The notes: a model not told the origin generated them from the sequence alone. Numbered from the stretch's first letter, positions 1-8,292 are shown. The stretch is DNA of 64,000 nt from Stenotrophomonas maltophilia (GCF_003970865.1 NZ_RXLZ01000022.1:1-64000), one strand, 5' to 3'. Numbers and translations are program-made.

Positions 1-162
1 CTTGTCAAGTAGCTTGTGGTGACCATGTGTAATCTTCCGTGTCGGTGAGGGAGTGCTAGTGCTGCGTGTTCTTTATTATTAGAATGCCGGCGCCGCCCAC
101 ATCACGACAGCGTAAGTTGGTCGGCCGCGTCAGTTTGGTATAAGAGCCAGCCACACAGCCGC

Positions 163-891
163 TCACGTCTCCAGCGGCACCGTCGGCACCACGTTCGGGA
201 ACACTTCCTCCAGCGGCTCCCGTTCCCCCGGCTTCGGTGCCGGCCAGTTGTAGGCGTTCACCGGCTGCGCGCGGTTCACCCATAACGCGTAATACAGATG
301 GTCGGCGCGGCCATCACCGGTGTTGGGGTGGATCAGGATGGTCAGGCCCAGGCTGTTGAGCTGCAGCCAGGGCACCAGCACAGGCAGCAGGTCGTTGGTG
401 AAGCCGAAATAGAACGACGGGGTGACGTGCGGTCCGCGTGGCTCCAGGTTCCAGTTGCCCAGCTCCACCGGGAAGCGCTCGGCGGCCCAGCGCCGCAGCA
501 GCGCGGCCTTTTCGAAGTTGTCCTCGTCGAAGTAGATGTGCGCGTGATAGCTCTTGATGGCGGTGTAGGCGCGCGGGGTGGTGGGGAGCGTGGCCTCACC
601 CGGGCGCACGCTGGCCGGGCGCGGGGTCGGTTCGCTGGCGGTGGCCTGGCCCCAGGGGCTGCGGCCCTCGGGCGCCGGCGGAACGATGGCGCGGAAGCCG
701 GGGCGGCCAGGCTCGGTGGTGTTCACCACGCCGTCGCTGCGGGGTGCTGCGGTGGCGGTCGAGGCACTGGCCAGGCCGCCGGCGGCCAGACCCGCCGAAG
801 CGATCAGGCGGCGCCGTGCGGGCGAGAGCAGGTCGGCCCAGTGGGCGTCATCATCGCCGGCGTCGGTGAGGGTCTGCGGGTCCGGGTGCAT
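163..891 (-). CDS. DOPA 4,5-dioxygenase family protein, exported
   Basis: 242 aa. The C-terminal half resembles the DOPA dioxygenase family, with the segments SYHAHIYFDEDN, GPHVTPSFYFGF and LTILIHPNTGDG supplying the conserved histidines. These enzymes use non-haem iron to open catechol rings; the bacterial substrate is usually unknown. The N-terminus has a twin-arginine-like stretch (SPARRRLIASAGLAAGG) before an alanine-rich cleavage region, so export, perhaps by Tat, is inferred. I chose the ATG at 891 over one 39 bp upstream because it directly precedes this signal. The gene stands alone. Confidence 0.72.
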   Translation of the reverse strand: MHPDPQTLTDAGDDDAHWADLLSPARRRLIASAGLAAGGLASASTATAAPRSDGVVNTTEPGRPGFRAIVPPAPEGRSPWGQATASEPTPRPASVRPGEATLPTTPRAYTAIKSYHAHIYFDEDNFEKAALLRRWAAERFPVELGNWNLEPRGPHVTPSFYFGFTNDLLPVLVPWLQLNSLGLTILIHPNTGDGRADHLYYALWVNRAQPVNAYNWPAPKPGEREPLEEVFPNVVPTVPLET

Positions 892-1057
892 GAAGGGCTC
901 CGTGGCGGCATTGTGTGGGCAGGCAAGCACGCTCGGACACCCGCATCCACAGCGTCCAATAAGCAGGGGGCATCACCTCATGCAGGTTCGCTCCGTCGTC
1001 GTTGAGCGTGGCCTCTGGGCGGGCTAGGGTGCAGGTCTGCCGCCCCCGGAGCCCGCC

Positions 1058-1885
1058 ATGACCTCGCTCGATGCCGACACCCCGCGCATGCGCGCGGCAT
1101 TCCGCCAGCTGCATGCGCAAGGTTGCTTCGTGCTGCCCAATCCGTGGGACGTGGGCAGTGCGCGCTACCTGCAGCGGCAGGGCTTCCTGGCGTTGGCCAC
1201 GACCAGTGCCGGCTGTGCCTGGAGCGAGGGCCGGCCGGACGGCGCGGTATCGCTGCCGGCCACGCTGGCGCATCTGCGCCTGATGACGGCGGCGACCCCG
1301 TTGCCGTTGAATGCCGACTTCGGTGATGGCTTCGGCGCCACGCCGCAGGCGGTGGAGGAGGCGGTGGCTGCGGCGATCGACACCGGCATCGCGGCGTTGT
1401 CGATCGAGGATGCCAGCGGCGTCGCCGATGCACCGCTGCGTCCGGTCGACCAGGCGGTCGAGCGCCTGCGCGCTGCCCGTGCAGCCATCGACCGCGCGGG
1501 CGGCGACGTGCTGCTGGTCGGGCGTGCGGAGAACTTCTTCGTCGGCGTGCCGGATCTGCAGGACACGCTGCAGCGCCTGCGTGCCTACGCAGAGGCTGGT
1601 GCCGATGTGCTGTATGCACCTGGCATCAGCACGCGCGAGCAGATCAGCGCGGTGGTTGCCGCTGCAGGGGCGAAGCCGGTGAACCTGCTGGTTGGTGGAC
1701 CAACACCGCTGAGCCTGCAGGACATTGCTGCACTCGGCGTACGCCGGATCAGCCTGGGCGGCGCACTGGCCCGTGCCGCGTGGGGCGGGCTGATGCAGGC
1801 TACACAGCCGATCGTGCAGGACGGACGCTTCGATGGCCTGCAGCAGGCGGCGTCGGGCGCGGCGTTGAACGCCTTGTTCCGGTGA
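1058..1885 (+). CDS. isocitrate lyase/PEP mutase family protein
   Basis: 275 aa, the normal length for the single-domain phosphoenolpyruvate mutase/isocitrate lyase superfamily. Recognisable elements are PNPWDVGSARYLQRQGF near the N-terminus, the metal-binding LNADFGDGFG loop (about residues 86-95) and SIEDASG (about 122-128). The fold is a TIM barrel acting on C-C or P-C bonds of oxo-acids with Mg2+. The KKCGH loop of true isocitrate lyases is not visible, so the substrate cannot be assigned. The gene is monocistronic and starts soon after a purine-rich stretch. Confidence 0.85.
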   Translation: MTSLDADTPRMRAAFRQLHAQGCFVLPNPWDVGSARYLQRQGFLALATTSAGCAWSEGRPDGAVSLPATLAHLRLMTAATPLPLNADFGDGFGATPQAVEEAVAAAIDTGIAALSIEDASGVADAPLRPVDQAVERLRAARAAIDRAGGDVLLVGRAENFFVGVPDLQDTLQRLRAYAEAGADVLYAPGISTREQISAVVAAAGAKPVNLLVGGPTPLSLQDIAALGVRRISLGGALARAAWGGLMQATQPIVQDGRFDGLQQAASGAALNALFR

Positions 1886-1922
1886 CGGAAACCCCGGCAC
1901 TGGCCCTGGCCAGCAGACGGCA

Positions 1923-1945
1923 GTAGATCCACGCCATGCGTGGAT
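1923..1945 (+). repeat. SMAG-type palindrome (ATCCACGC class)
   Basis: GTAG followed by the perfect palindrome ATCCACGC-CAT-GCGTGGAT. It lies between the convergent ends of the PEP-mutase-like gene and the next minus-strand gene. The same unit recurs at 26977, 33538 and 42378 (plus) and at 44173 and 58581 (minus). Confidence 0.9.
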
Positions 1946-1959
1946 GGATGCGCCTGCGA

Positions 1960-2493
1960 TTACAGCGCTTCCATCCCACCCTTGGGCAGCGTTACGCCAG
2001 GCTCCAGCGCCGGCAGCAGTTGACGCAGCAGCGCGGGGTTGTCCAGCAGCGCGGCACCGTCAATGAAACTCCATTGGGTTGTGCCGACGCGGCGCACGGC
2101 GAGCATGAACGAGGTGCTGCGCATCGGCGCCTCGCGTACGCGCAGCAGCGACTGGCGGGGCACGAAGCAGACTTCTTCATCACCGGCTGCATAGGTGTGG
2201 CCCGGCACGCCGGCCTCGTCGCTGATGATGGTGACCCCGGCCTTGCGCAGTTCTTTCAGGGTGTCGCGGGTCATCCGCGCATAGGCCTCATCGCCCCCGG
2301 CCAGGCGCTTCAGGCTGGGATGGGTGCGGGCGATGATCAGCTCGGCATCGCCGCGGGCGAATGCGCCCATCATCGCCTGCACGTCCTGGCGCAGGGCCGC
2401 CGACTCGTCGGCGCTGAGTACGCCGGCCAGCGCCGCCGGGGCCATCGCGGCCAGCAGCAGGAGCAACAGGGGAACAAGCAGGTATCGGCGCAT
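1960..2493 (-). CDS. secreted protein of unknown function
   Basis: 177 aa from the ATG at 2493, where MRRYLLVPLLLLLLAAMAPA begins a clear signal peptide ending near ALAG; an upstream in-frame start would bury it. The mature part, about 150 residues, has no cysteine pair beyond a lone Cys and no motif I recognise. Its opening (ESAALRQDVQAMMGAFARGDAELIIARTHPSL) recalls the helical start of NTF2-like or DUF3887-type small periplasmic domains, but I do not assign it. It is divergent from the quinone reductase gene with about 125 bp between them. Confidence 0.7.
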   Translation of the reverse strand: MRRYLLVPLLLLLLAAMAPAALAGVLSADESAALRQDVQAMMGAFARGDAELIIARTHPSLKRLAGGDEAYARMTRDTLKELRKAGVTIISDEAGVPGHTYAAGDEEVCFVPRQSLLRVREAPMRSTSFMLAVRRVGTTQWSFIDGAALLDNPALLRQLLPALEPGVTLPKGGMEAL

Positions 2494-2580
2494 AGGCGGG
2501 TGTCTCACAGGGCAGCGCCGCACTATACGGTGGACGCGAAAACAGCGTCCCATCGATGGCGCTGGTATCCCGGGAATCAC

Positions 2581-2599
2581 TACTTACTATTGGTAGGTA
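2581..2599. promoter_or_regulatory. candidate TetR operator
   Basis: An imperfect inverted repeat, TACTTAC-TATTG-GTAGGTA (6 of 7 positions pair), lies 21 bp before the ATG of the quinone reductase. The TetR gene is the second gene of that operon, so autoregulation through this site is the simple reading. This is inferred from position and symmetry only. Confidence 0.5.
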
Positions 2600-2619
2600 T
2601 TGATTTCTGGAGATCCCCC

Positions 2620-3216
2620 ATGCACAGCCTCATTGTCATCGCCCACCCTGAACCCGGTTCGCTGACCCATGCGATGGCGCATCGCATCGGCGATGCCATC
2701 ACTGCCGCCGACGCCCGCAACACCGTGGCCTACGCCGATCTGATGGCCGAAGGTTTCGATCCGCGCTTCAACGCCCAGGATCAGGCCTTGTTCCGCAGCA
2801 CTGGCGCGGTACCGGCCGACATCGCCGCCGAGCACGCACGGCTGGAGGCCACCGATACGCTGGTGCTGGTGTTCCCGTTGTACTGGTGGTCGTTCCCGGC
2901 ACTGCTGAAGGGCTGGATCGACCGTGTCTTCACCAACGAATGGGCCTACGCACAGGATGCGCAGGGCAAGCTGGTGAAGAAGCTGCAGCGCCTGAACGTG
3001 CATCTGGTGGGGCTGGGCGGTGCCGATGCAGCGATGGTCGAACGACGCGGCTACGACGCGGCGATGAAGACGCAGATCGACATGGGCATCTTCGACTACT
3101 GTGGCGCACGCGTGCTGACGTCCGACCTGCTGCTGGATGCCGATACCGGTGCGGCCGGAACGCATCTGCAGACCGCGCTGGCGATCGGCCGTAAAATAGG
3201 CACTCCGATGCGCTGA
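2620..3216 (+). CDS. flavodoxin-fold NAD(P)H dehydrogenase (quinone) family
   Basis: 198 aa, typical of the KefF/MdaB/NQO flavodoxin-like reductases. The N-terminus LIVIAHPEPGS is the phosphate-binding start of the fold, and VFPLYWWSFPALLKGWIDRVFTNEWAY is the signature FMN/quinone-site segment. These cytosolic flavoproteins reduce quinones or electrophiles by two electrons. The ATG at 2620 follows a TetR-like operator. A TetR gene follows 16 bp downstream on the same strand, so the pair looks like an electrophile-inducible operon (inference). Confidence 0.88.
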   Translation: MHSLIVIAHPEPGSLTHAMAHRIGDAITAADARNTVAYADLMAEGFDPRFNAQDQALFRSTGAVPADIAAEHARLEATDTLVLVFPLYWWSFPALLKGWIDRVFTNEWAYAQDAQGKLVKKLQRLNVHLVGLGGADAAMVERRGYDAAMKTQIDMGIFDYCGARVLTSDLLLDADTGAAGTHLQTALAIGRKIGTPMR

Positions 3217-3232
3217 TCGCCGTGTTCCGCCG

Positions 3233-3826
3233 ATGCCTGCCAACGCCGCTCCCACGCGCCGCCGATTGACCCGTGAGCAACGCGCCCGCCAGTTGCTGGA
3301 TGTGGCCTGGGCGCTGGTTGGCGAAGAAGGCACCGACGCGTTGACGCTGGGACGGCTGGCCGAGGCGGCGGGCGTGACCAAGCCGGTGGCCTACGATCAC
3401 TTCGTGACCCGTAACGGCCTGCTGGCCGCGCTCTACGATGACTATGACGGGCGCCAGACGGTGGTTTTCCACGAGCGTATCGGCCGCGCCCGGGCGCAGC
3501 TGGCCGACCGTGCGGCGGCCATCGCCTCCGGCTACATCGACTGCATCCTCAGCCAGGGTACTGAAGTGCAGGGCATCCTCGCCGCGCTGGTGGGGGCGCC
3601 GGAACTGCACGAAGTGCGGCGGCGCTATCAGCAGGATTTCATCGACAACTGCGACGCCTGGCTGGGCCCGTTCGCCATCGATGGCTCGGTGCCGTTGGCG
3701 GGACGCTGGGCGATCCTTGGTGCGGCTGAAACCCTGTCCGAGGGGGTGGCCGCCGGCGCGCTGGACAAGACCAACGCCGAGGCCGAGCTGCAGCGGCTGA
3801 TCATGGCGACGGTAAAGCGTCGCTGA
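3233..3826 (+). CDS. TetR family transcriptional regulator
   Basis: 197 aa. The N-terminal helix-turn-helix is clear (TLGRLAEAAGVTKPVAYDHFVTRNGLLAALYDDYD, about residues 36-70). The C-terminal ligand domain is unassigned. It begins 16 bp after the quinone reductase stop and is probably co-transcribed with it, controlling the inverted repeat at 2581-2599. Confidence 0.9.
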   Translation: MPANAAPTRRRLTREQRARQLLDVAWALVGEEGTDALTLGRLAEAAGVTKPVAYDHFVTRNGLLAALYDDYDGRQTVVFHERIGRARAQLADRAAAIASGYIDCILSQGTEVQGILAALVGAPELHEVRRRYQQDFIDNCDAWLGPFAIDGSVPLAGRWAILGAAETLSEGVAAGALDKTNAEAELQRLIMATVKRR

Positions 3827-3839
3827 GCCGCTTCGGGAG

Positions 3840-4634
3840 TCAGGCCCCGGCAGTACTGCTGGCCAGCGTGGCGAATCCTGCCGCCAGCTGATCGCGTACC
3901 AGTGCGTCGCGCGCGTCGCGGCTTTCAGAACCCAATACCACGGTGATCAGGCGTATCGGCTCGTCCCGCCCGCGTACCGCCCGGCATGCGGTGGCGGCCA
4001 GGCAGAAGCCTGCGGCCCGGGTGTAGCCGGTCTTCAATCCATCCACGCCGTCATCGCCAAGCAGGGCATTCTGGTTGTTGCGGCTGAAGCTGCCGTGCGC
4101 GAACGCGCGCTGCGCGGTGACCGCCAGGATCTGTGGATGATCGTTCAACAGGCAGGCGGCCAGCACCGCCATGTCGCGCGCGCTGGACGCATGGTGCGGC
4201 GTGGTGATGCCGGAGACGCTGGCGAACCAGGTGCTGCGCAGGCCGAGCTGGCGTGCGTGCCGGTTCATGCGCTCCAGGAACGCAGGCTGCGATCCGTCCA
4301 GGTGGCGCGCGACCGCCAGCGCCGCGTCATTGCCGGAGACGATCATCAACCCTTCCAGCAGGCGCGCGAGCGTGACCGTTTCGCCGGGCACCAGGCCCAT
4401 GCGCGTTTCATCGTCGGCGACCGCATGCACGTCGTCGGCGGCGATGGTGACTTCGTCGCCCCACGAGCGTCCACGCTCCTCGACACATTCGTAAGCGGCG
4501 TAGGCGGTCATCAGCTTGGTCAGCGAGGCCGGTTGCCTGGCGATGTCCGCGTTGTGCTGGTGAATCACCGCGAAGGTTGCCGCATCGAGGGTGATGGACG
4601 ACAGCGGTGCACGCGCAGGAGCAGGAGACGGCAT
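3840..4634 (-). CDS. PBP7-type D-alanyl-D-alanine endopeptidase/carboxypeptidase
   Basis: 264 aa, S11 peptidase family. All three penicillin-binding motifs are present: SLTK (Ser37, Lys40), SGN (100-102) and KTG (201-203). Such enzymes cleave peptidoglycan cross-links in the periplasm. The oddity is the N-terminus: from the only reasonable ATG the protein starts directly on the catalytic domain, with no hydrophobic signal segment. In-frame sequence upstream (TSRVPTAIIVS) is not a convincing signal either. It is divergent from the alkaline phosphatase gene. Confidence 0.82.
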   Translation of the reverse strand: MPSPAPARAPLSSITLDAATFAVIHQHNADIARQPASLTKLMTAYAAYECVEERGRSWGDEVTIAADDVHAVADDETRMGLVPGETVTLARLLEGLMIVSGNDAALAVARHLDGSQPAFLERMNRHARQLGLRSTWFASVSGITTPHHASSARDMAVLAACLLNDHPQILAVTAQRAFAHGSFSRNNQNALLGDDGVDGLKTGYTRAAGFCLAATACRAVRGRDEPIRLITVVLGSESRDARDALVRDQLAAGFATLASSTAGA

Positions 4635-4703
4635 GGAAACGATGATGGCAGTGGGGACCCTGGAGGTTAGTGTGCGGCGGCTGCACGAAGCTGAAATATT
4701 GCA

Positions 4704-4720
4704 ACGATATAACGTATCGT
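4704..4720. promoter_or_regulatory. perfect 17-bp inverted repeat between divergent genes
   Basis: ACGATA-TAACG-TATCGT, a perfect 6-5-6 inverted repeat in an A+T-rich patch between the PBP7-like gene (minus) and the alkaline phosphatase gene (plus, start 4756). The position suggests an operator for one or both promoters. No local regulator gene can be tied to it. Confidence 0.5.
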
Positions 4721-4755
4721 CATTATGGGCCGCCGATGGCCCGACAGGACATCCG

Positions 4756-6303
4756 ATGACTGCACGTATTCCACGCCGCTGGCTTCATTCTTCGCTGCTG
4801 CTCGCGCTGGCCGCACTTGGCGGCTGCCAGCCCAACCTGCGCGCCGAGGCTGTTTCCACCGTCGAAGCCGGTCCGCTCAATGTGATCGTGATGATCAACG
4901 ACGGTGCCGGCTGGGGTACCTGGGACGCCGCTGCCTACTGGCAGTACGGTAGCCGCGAAGGTGCACCCTATGCGGATTTCCCGCTGCGCCTGGCGGTGAC
5001 CACCTTCCCGTTGAACGCGAGCAGCCAGCCGACCCGCGACAACGCGCAGACGCTTGGCTACGACCCGGGCAAGGCCTGGGATGACACGCCGGTTCCTGCG
5101 CAGGACCTGCCGTTTGCCGGCTACCAGTACCTGGCCGCGGTGGCTACCGACAGTGCGGCGGCGGGCACCGCGTTGTCCTCGGGCATCAAGACCTACAACA
5201 ACGCCATCAACTACAACAACGATGGCCAGCCGGTCGAGTTCAATACGCTGCGCGCCAAGCGCCTGGGCATGGCCACCGGCGTGGTGACTTCGGTACCGTT
5301 CGCGCATGCCACACCCGCCGCATTCGCGGCGCAGAACGAATCGCGCAACAGTTATCACGCCATTGCGCACCAGATGCTGGCGCAGGGCCACATGGACCTG
5401 GTGATGGGCACCGGAGGCCCGGGCTACAGCGTCGACGGCCGCGCCTGCAACGAAGGCACGGACGCCGCCAAGGCAGAGGGCTGCGCGAATCCATGGGAGT
5501 GGGTGTCGCAGCAGGATTGGCAGCAGCTGGAAGCGGGCAGCACCATCGGCGGCAATCCGGCGGGACCGTGGCGCCTGATCCGCAGCAAGGAAGCGTTCGC
5601 CGCGCTGGCGCAGGGACGGTTGCCAGCCGACCGGCCGCTGATCGGTGTACCGCGCGTGGCCAACACACTGCAGCAGGCGCGCCACCTGCAGGTGCTGGGC
5701 AAGGATGCAGCCACGCCTTCGGGAGTGAGGAAGATCGACAGTGTGCCCGATCTGGCGACCATGACCCGCGGCGCGCTGCAGTTCCTGCAGCAGCGCTCGT
5801 CCAAGGGGCTGTTCCTGATGGTGGAAGGCGGCGCCACCGACTGGGCGGCGCATACCAGTGCCTGCGGCACCGAATGGCATTACGGCCAGTGCAGCGATCA
5901 GCCGCAGTATGGCCGGTTGATCGAAGAGACCGTGGAGTTCAATGACGCGGTGACGGCGGTGGTCGACTGGATCGAGCGCAACGGTGGCTGGGAGCGCAAC
6001 CTGTTGATCGTCACCACCGACCACGACAACAGCATGCCGATGGGCCCGGATGCACAGAACGTTGCCTTCGCGCCGGTGCGCAACAACGGCCGTGGACGCA
6101 TGCCGGGGATGAGCTTCCGTCCCACCGGCAACCATTCCAACGCGCTGGTACCGCTGTGGGCCAAGGGCGCCGGCGCGGAGCTGCTGGGCAAGCGCGTGCG
6201 GGGCGTTGATGCCGGCTACCGTCAGCACGTGCGCTGGAACGACGGCAGTTACATCGACAACACCGACGTGGCTGCAGCGGTGCAGGAAGCGCTGCAGCGT
6301 TAG
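4756..6303 (+). CDS. alkaline phosphatase family lipoprotein
   Basis: 515 aa. It begins with a lipoprotein signal ending LLALAALGGC, so it should be lipid-anchored outside the inner membrane. The alkaline phosphatase core is present: the metal ligand Asp in NVIVMINDGAG, the nucleophile motif ATDSAAAGTALSSGIKTYN, MVEGGATDWAAH and IVTTDHDNS near the C-terminus, and a late GNHSNALVPLWAKG histidine segment. It hydrolyses phosphomonoesters with Zn/Mg. I chose the ATG at 4756 because it yields the signal; longer in-frame starts run into the divergent promoter. Confidence 0.9.
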   Translation: MTARIPRRWLHSSLLLALAALGGCQPNLRAEAVSTVEAGPLNVIVMINDGAGWGTWDAAAYWQYGSREGAPYADFPLRLAVTTFPLNASSQPTRDNAQTLGYDPGKAWDDTPVPAQDLPFAGYQYLAAVATDSAAAGTALSSGIKTYNNAINYNNDGQPVEFNTLRAKRLGMATGVVTSVPFAHATPAAFAAQNESRNSYHAIAHQMLAQGHMDLVMGTGGPGYSVDGRACNEGTDAAKAEGCANPWEWVSQQDWQQLEAGSTIGGNPAGPWRLIRSKEAFAALAQGRLPADRPLIGVPRVANTLQQARHLQVLGKDAATPSGVRKIDSVPDLATMTRGALQFLQQRSSKGLFLMVEGGATDWAAHTSACGTEWHYGQCSDQPQYGRLIEETVEFNDAVTAVVDWIERNGGWERNLLIVTTDHDNSMPMGPDAQNVAFAPVRNNGRGRMPGMSFRPTGNHSNALVPLWAKGAGAELLGKRVRGVDAGYRQHVRWNDGSYIDNTDVAAAVQEALQR

Positions 6304-6485
6304 GGGCGCGCCGGCCGTTGACCGGCAGTTGTGGGATGCCCGGCCGGCGAGGTTGCCGGCCAGCGGCCGGCACTACCGGGGGTGCTGCTGGGCGGCGGCG
6401 CCGGGGACGGGCTGGCCAGTTGGCGAGCCAGCTCGGCGCTGGCCACGTGGCCCTGCAGGAACAACAAGCCGCCGAAGATGTTCAT
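6300..6485 (-). CDS. small protein, C-terminus partly built from a SMAG repeat
   Basis: 61 aa, not recognised. The evidence for translation is a strong Shine-Dalgarno (GTGGAGG) 8 bases before the ATG at 6485 and a plausible N-terminal amphipathic or short hydrophobic segment (MNIFGGLLFLQGHVASAELA). After about residue 30 it becomes Pro/Ser-rich and runs through the SMAG palindrome at 6353-6376, which encodes residues such as AGRWPATS. Its stop overlaps the end of the phosphatase gene on the other strand. It is divergent from the LysR gene, a common place for a LysR target. Confidence 0.45.
   Translation of the reverse strand: MNIFGGLLFLQGHVASAELARQLASPSPAPPPSSTPGSAGRWPATSPAGHPTTAGQRPARP
6353..6376 (-). 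repeat. SMAG-type palindrome (GCCGGC class)
   Basis: On the minus strand: GTAG, then TGCCGGCC-GCT-GGCCGGCA. The same class occurs at 16302, 18995, 31224, 41070, 41123, 46464, 56303 and 56352. This copy lies inside the small minus-strand ORF. Confidence 0.9.
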
Positions 6486-6562
6486 GAGCGTGCCTCCACT
6501 TGAGTGGATTGCACGATACGGGCAGCATGGACGGGCAAAAAGCGATATTTCCGCAAGCGTGC

Positions 6563-6579
6563 CTTGAGAGGAATTCAAG
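6563..6579. promoter_or_regulatory. candidate LysR-type binding site
   Basis: CTTGA-GAGGAAT-TCAAG, an inverted repeat ending just before the LysR start at 6584. It suits autorepression in the 98-bp divergent region. The right arm overlaps the ribosome-binding region. Confidence 0.4.
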
Positions 6580-6583
6580 CCTG

Positions 6584-7483
6584 ATGTCCCGCCCACCGCT
6601 CCATGCCCTGCAAGGCTTCGTGGCCGCCGCCCGGCTCGGCAACCTGTCGCGCGCGGCGGCGTCGATGAACCTGACCGTCAGCGCGCTCAGCCATCAGATG
6701 CGGCAGCTGGAAGAACGGCTCGGGCAGCCGCTGCTGATCCGCCAGCCGCGTGGTGTCACCCTCACCCTTGAGGGGCAGCGCCTGCTCGACCAGGTGGGGC
6801 CGCACCTGGATGCGATCAACGAAGCCTTCCAGCCCTATGCCGCACGCGCCGAGCACGTGCTGACGATCAGCGCGGTGCCGTCGATGGCGTCGGCGTGGCT
6901 GGTGCCGCGCCTGGGGCACTTCGTGGCTGAGCACCCACAGATCGAGATCAACCTGCAGTCGAGCGAACGCCTGATTGATTTCGAGCGTCAGCGCCAGTTC
7001 GACGCCGCGCTGCGGCTGGGCAGCGGGCAATGGCCGGGCCTGGTCGTGGAACCGCTGTTCGACGAGTGGCTGGTGCCGATGGCGAGCCCGGCACTGATCG
7101 AACGCATGGGAGGCGTCGACCGTGTGCCGTTGGCCCGGTGGCCGCTGCTGGGTGATCCGGACGGGGCATGGGGCGCCTGGTTCGCGTTGAGCGGGCAGAG
7201 CCCACCGTCGCGCTTCGTGGCGGTGCTGGATGATTCGGAGGCGCACCATCGCGCGGCTCTGGATGGCGTGGGCGTGGCCCTCGGCCGGGTGACGCGGGCG
7301 CGGCTGCTGCTGGATTCCGGCCAGCTGGTCGCACTGTCCAGCCAGCGCTTGAAGACCGACTGGCCGCATTGGCTGGTGTACCCGCAGCGCTCGGCCCACC
7401 ATCGTGGCTTCCTCGCGTTCCGCGACTGGCTGCATGCGCAGGCCGCCGAGCACGTGCGGCACATGGCAGACGCACATCTGTAG
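6584..7483 (+). CDS. LysR family regulator (GcvA-like)
   Basis: 299 aa from the ATG at 6584 (MSRPPLHALQGFVAAARLGNL). The winged helix spans about residues 1-60 (NLSRAAASMNLTVSALSHQMRQLEERLGQPLLIR), followed by a periplasmic-binding-fold effector domain. The overall style matches the GcvA/AmpR branch. An upstream in-frame ATG at 6500 is less likely because it precedes the divergent promoter. The TAG stop is the tail of a GTAG that begins a decayed SMAG-like unit. Confidence 0.9.
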   Translation: MSRPPLHALQGFVAAARLGNLSRAAASMNLTVSALSHQMRQLEERLGQPLLIRQPRGVTLTLEGQRLLDQVGPHLDAINEAFQPYAARAEHVLTISAVPSMASAWLVPRLGHFVAEHPQIEINLQSSERLIDFERQRQFDAALRLGSGQWPGLVVEPLFDEWLVPMASPALIERMGGVDRVPLARWPLLGDPDGAWGAWFALSGQSPPSRFVAVLDDSEAHHRAALDGVGVALGRVTRARLLLDSGQLVALSSQRLKTDWPHWLVYPQRSAHHRGFLAFRDWLHAQAAEHVRHMADAHL

Positions 7484-7573
7484 CGTTGAGCCAAGCCCGA
7501 CCATCGCATCTGTAGAGTCGCGCCATGCTCGACTGCTCCTGCGAATGGCCAGTCGAGCATGGCTCGACTCTAC
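7480..7573. repeat. SMAG cluster: one decayed unit plus an inverted pair
   Basis: GTAG at 7480 supplies the LysR stop and opens a degenerate unit. GTAG at 7512 (through 7535) and CTAC ending at 7573 (from 7550) bound two AGTCGAGC-type units in head-to-head inverted orientation. The pair can fold into one long hairpin between convergent genes, so it may also terminate transcription from both sides. Confidence 0.85.
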
Positions 7574-7575
7574 AG

Positions 7576-8292
7576 TCACTGCACCAGCGTGACCGCCTGC
7601 CCGGCACGCGCGAAGGCTTCGCCCAGCAACGGGCCGGCCTTGATCGCTTCCACTTCCTCGAACAACGCCCGCAATGCATCGGCCGGGCGTGAGGCCGGTG
7701 CCGCCACCGCCTGCTGGATCGCGGTGAAACGGTCGGCCAGCACGCGGTGGCCGGGATGCGTCTGCGCCCATGCGTCCAGCGGCTGGCGTACACCGGCCGC
7801 GGCATCCAGACGCTGCTGATCGAACAGGGTGATGGCCGCCGCCGAGGTCTCTGCCCGCTCGATCGTGGCGTGGCGCAGCTCACGGCTCAGGAACAGGTCA
7901 TAGGCCGCGCCACGCCCCACCGCGATGCGCAGCCCCTCGCGGTCGAGGTCGGCCACCTGCTGCGCAGGGCTGTTCTCGCGTACCAGATAGGTGCCTTCGA
8001 TCTCCACATACGGGGCACTGAAGGCGATGCGGTCGGCGCGTGCCGGATCGATGGCCAGGAAGGCCAGATCCCAGCCGTCTTCGCCTGCTGCGGCGACCAC
8101 CGAGGCTGCGGCCTCGTGGCATGTGAAGCGTGCCTGCACCCCCATCCGTTGCGCCAATGCGGTAGCCAGTTCCAGTGAGGGGCCGCGCGGTGAGCGCGCA
8201 TCGCCCTGTGCCAGCACCGGGTTGCCCAGGTTGATCGCCACGCGCAGGAAACCGTGCGGTGCCAGCGTACTTCGATGGTCGGCCAAGGACAT
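7576..8292 (-). CDS. solute-binding-protein-fold protein without signal peptide
   Basis: 238 aa, SBP_bac_3-type fold (family of amino-acid ABC transporter binding proteins). Typical segments are LRVAINLGNPVLAQ near the start, GWDLAFLAIDPARADRIAFSAPYVEIEGTYLV and the hinge LRIAVGRGAAYDLFLSREL. No signal peptide is visible from the ATG at 8292 or from one 33 bp upstream, and no transporter genes are near. A cytoplasmic binding or sensor role is possible. It lies downstream of the carotenoid-oxygenase-like gene, 62 bp apart, same strand. Confidence 0.72.
   Translation of the reverse strand: MSLADHRSTLAPHGFLRVAINLGNPVLAQGDARSPRGPSLELATALAQRMGVQARFTCHEAAASVVAAAGEDGWDLAFLAIDPARADRIAFSAPYVEIEGTYLVRENSPAQQVADLDREGLRIAVGRGAAYDLFLSRELRHATIERAETSAAAITLFDQQRLDAAAGVRQPLDAWAQTHPGHRVLADRFTAIQQAVAAPASRPADALRALFEEVEAIKAGPLLGEAFARAGQAVTLVQ

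Noticed and set aside
1..162. Possible gene or element at the left edge
   Set aside because: It has a few A+T-rich bases and short frames (for example 56-283 minus, overlapping the dioxygenase gene), but no convincing start site, motif or repeat.
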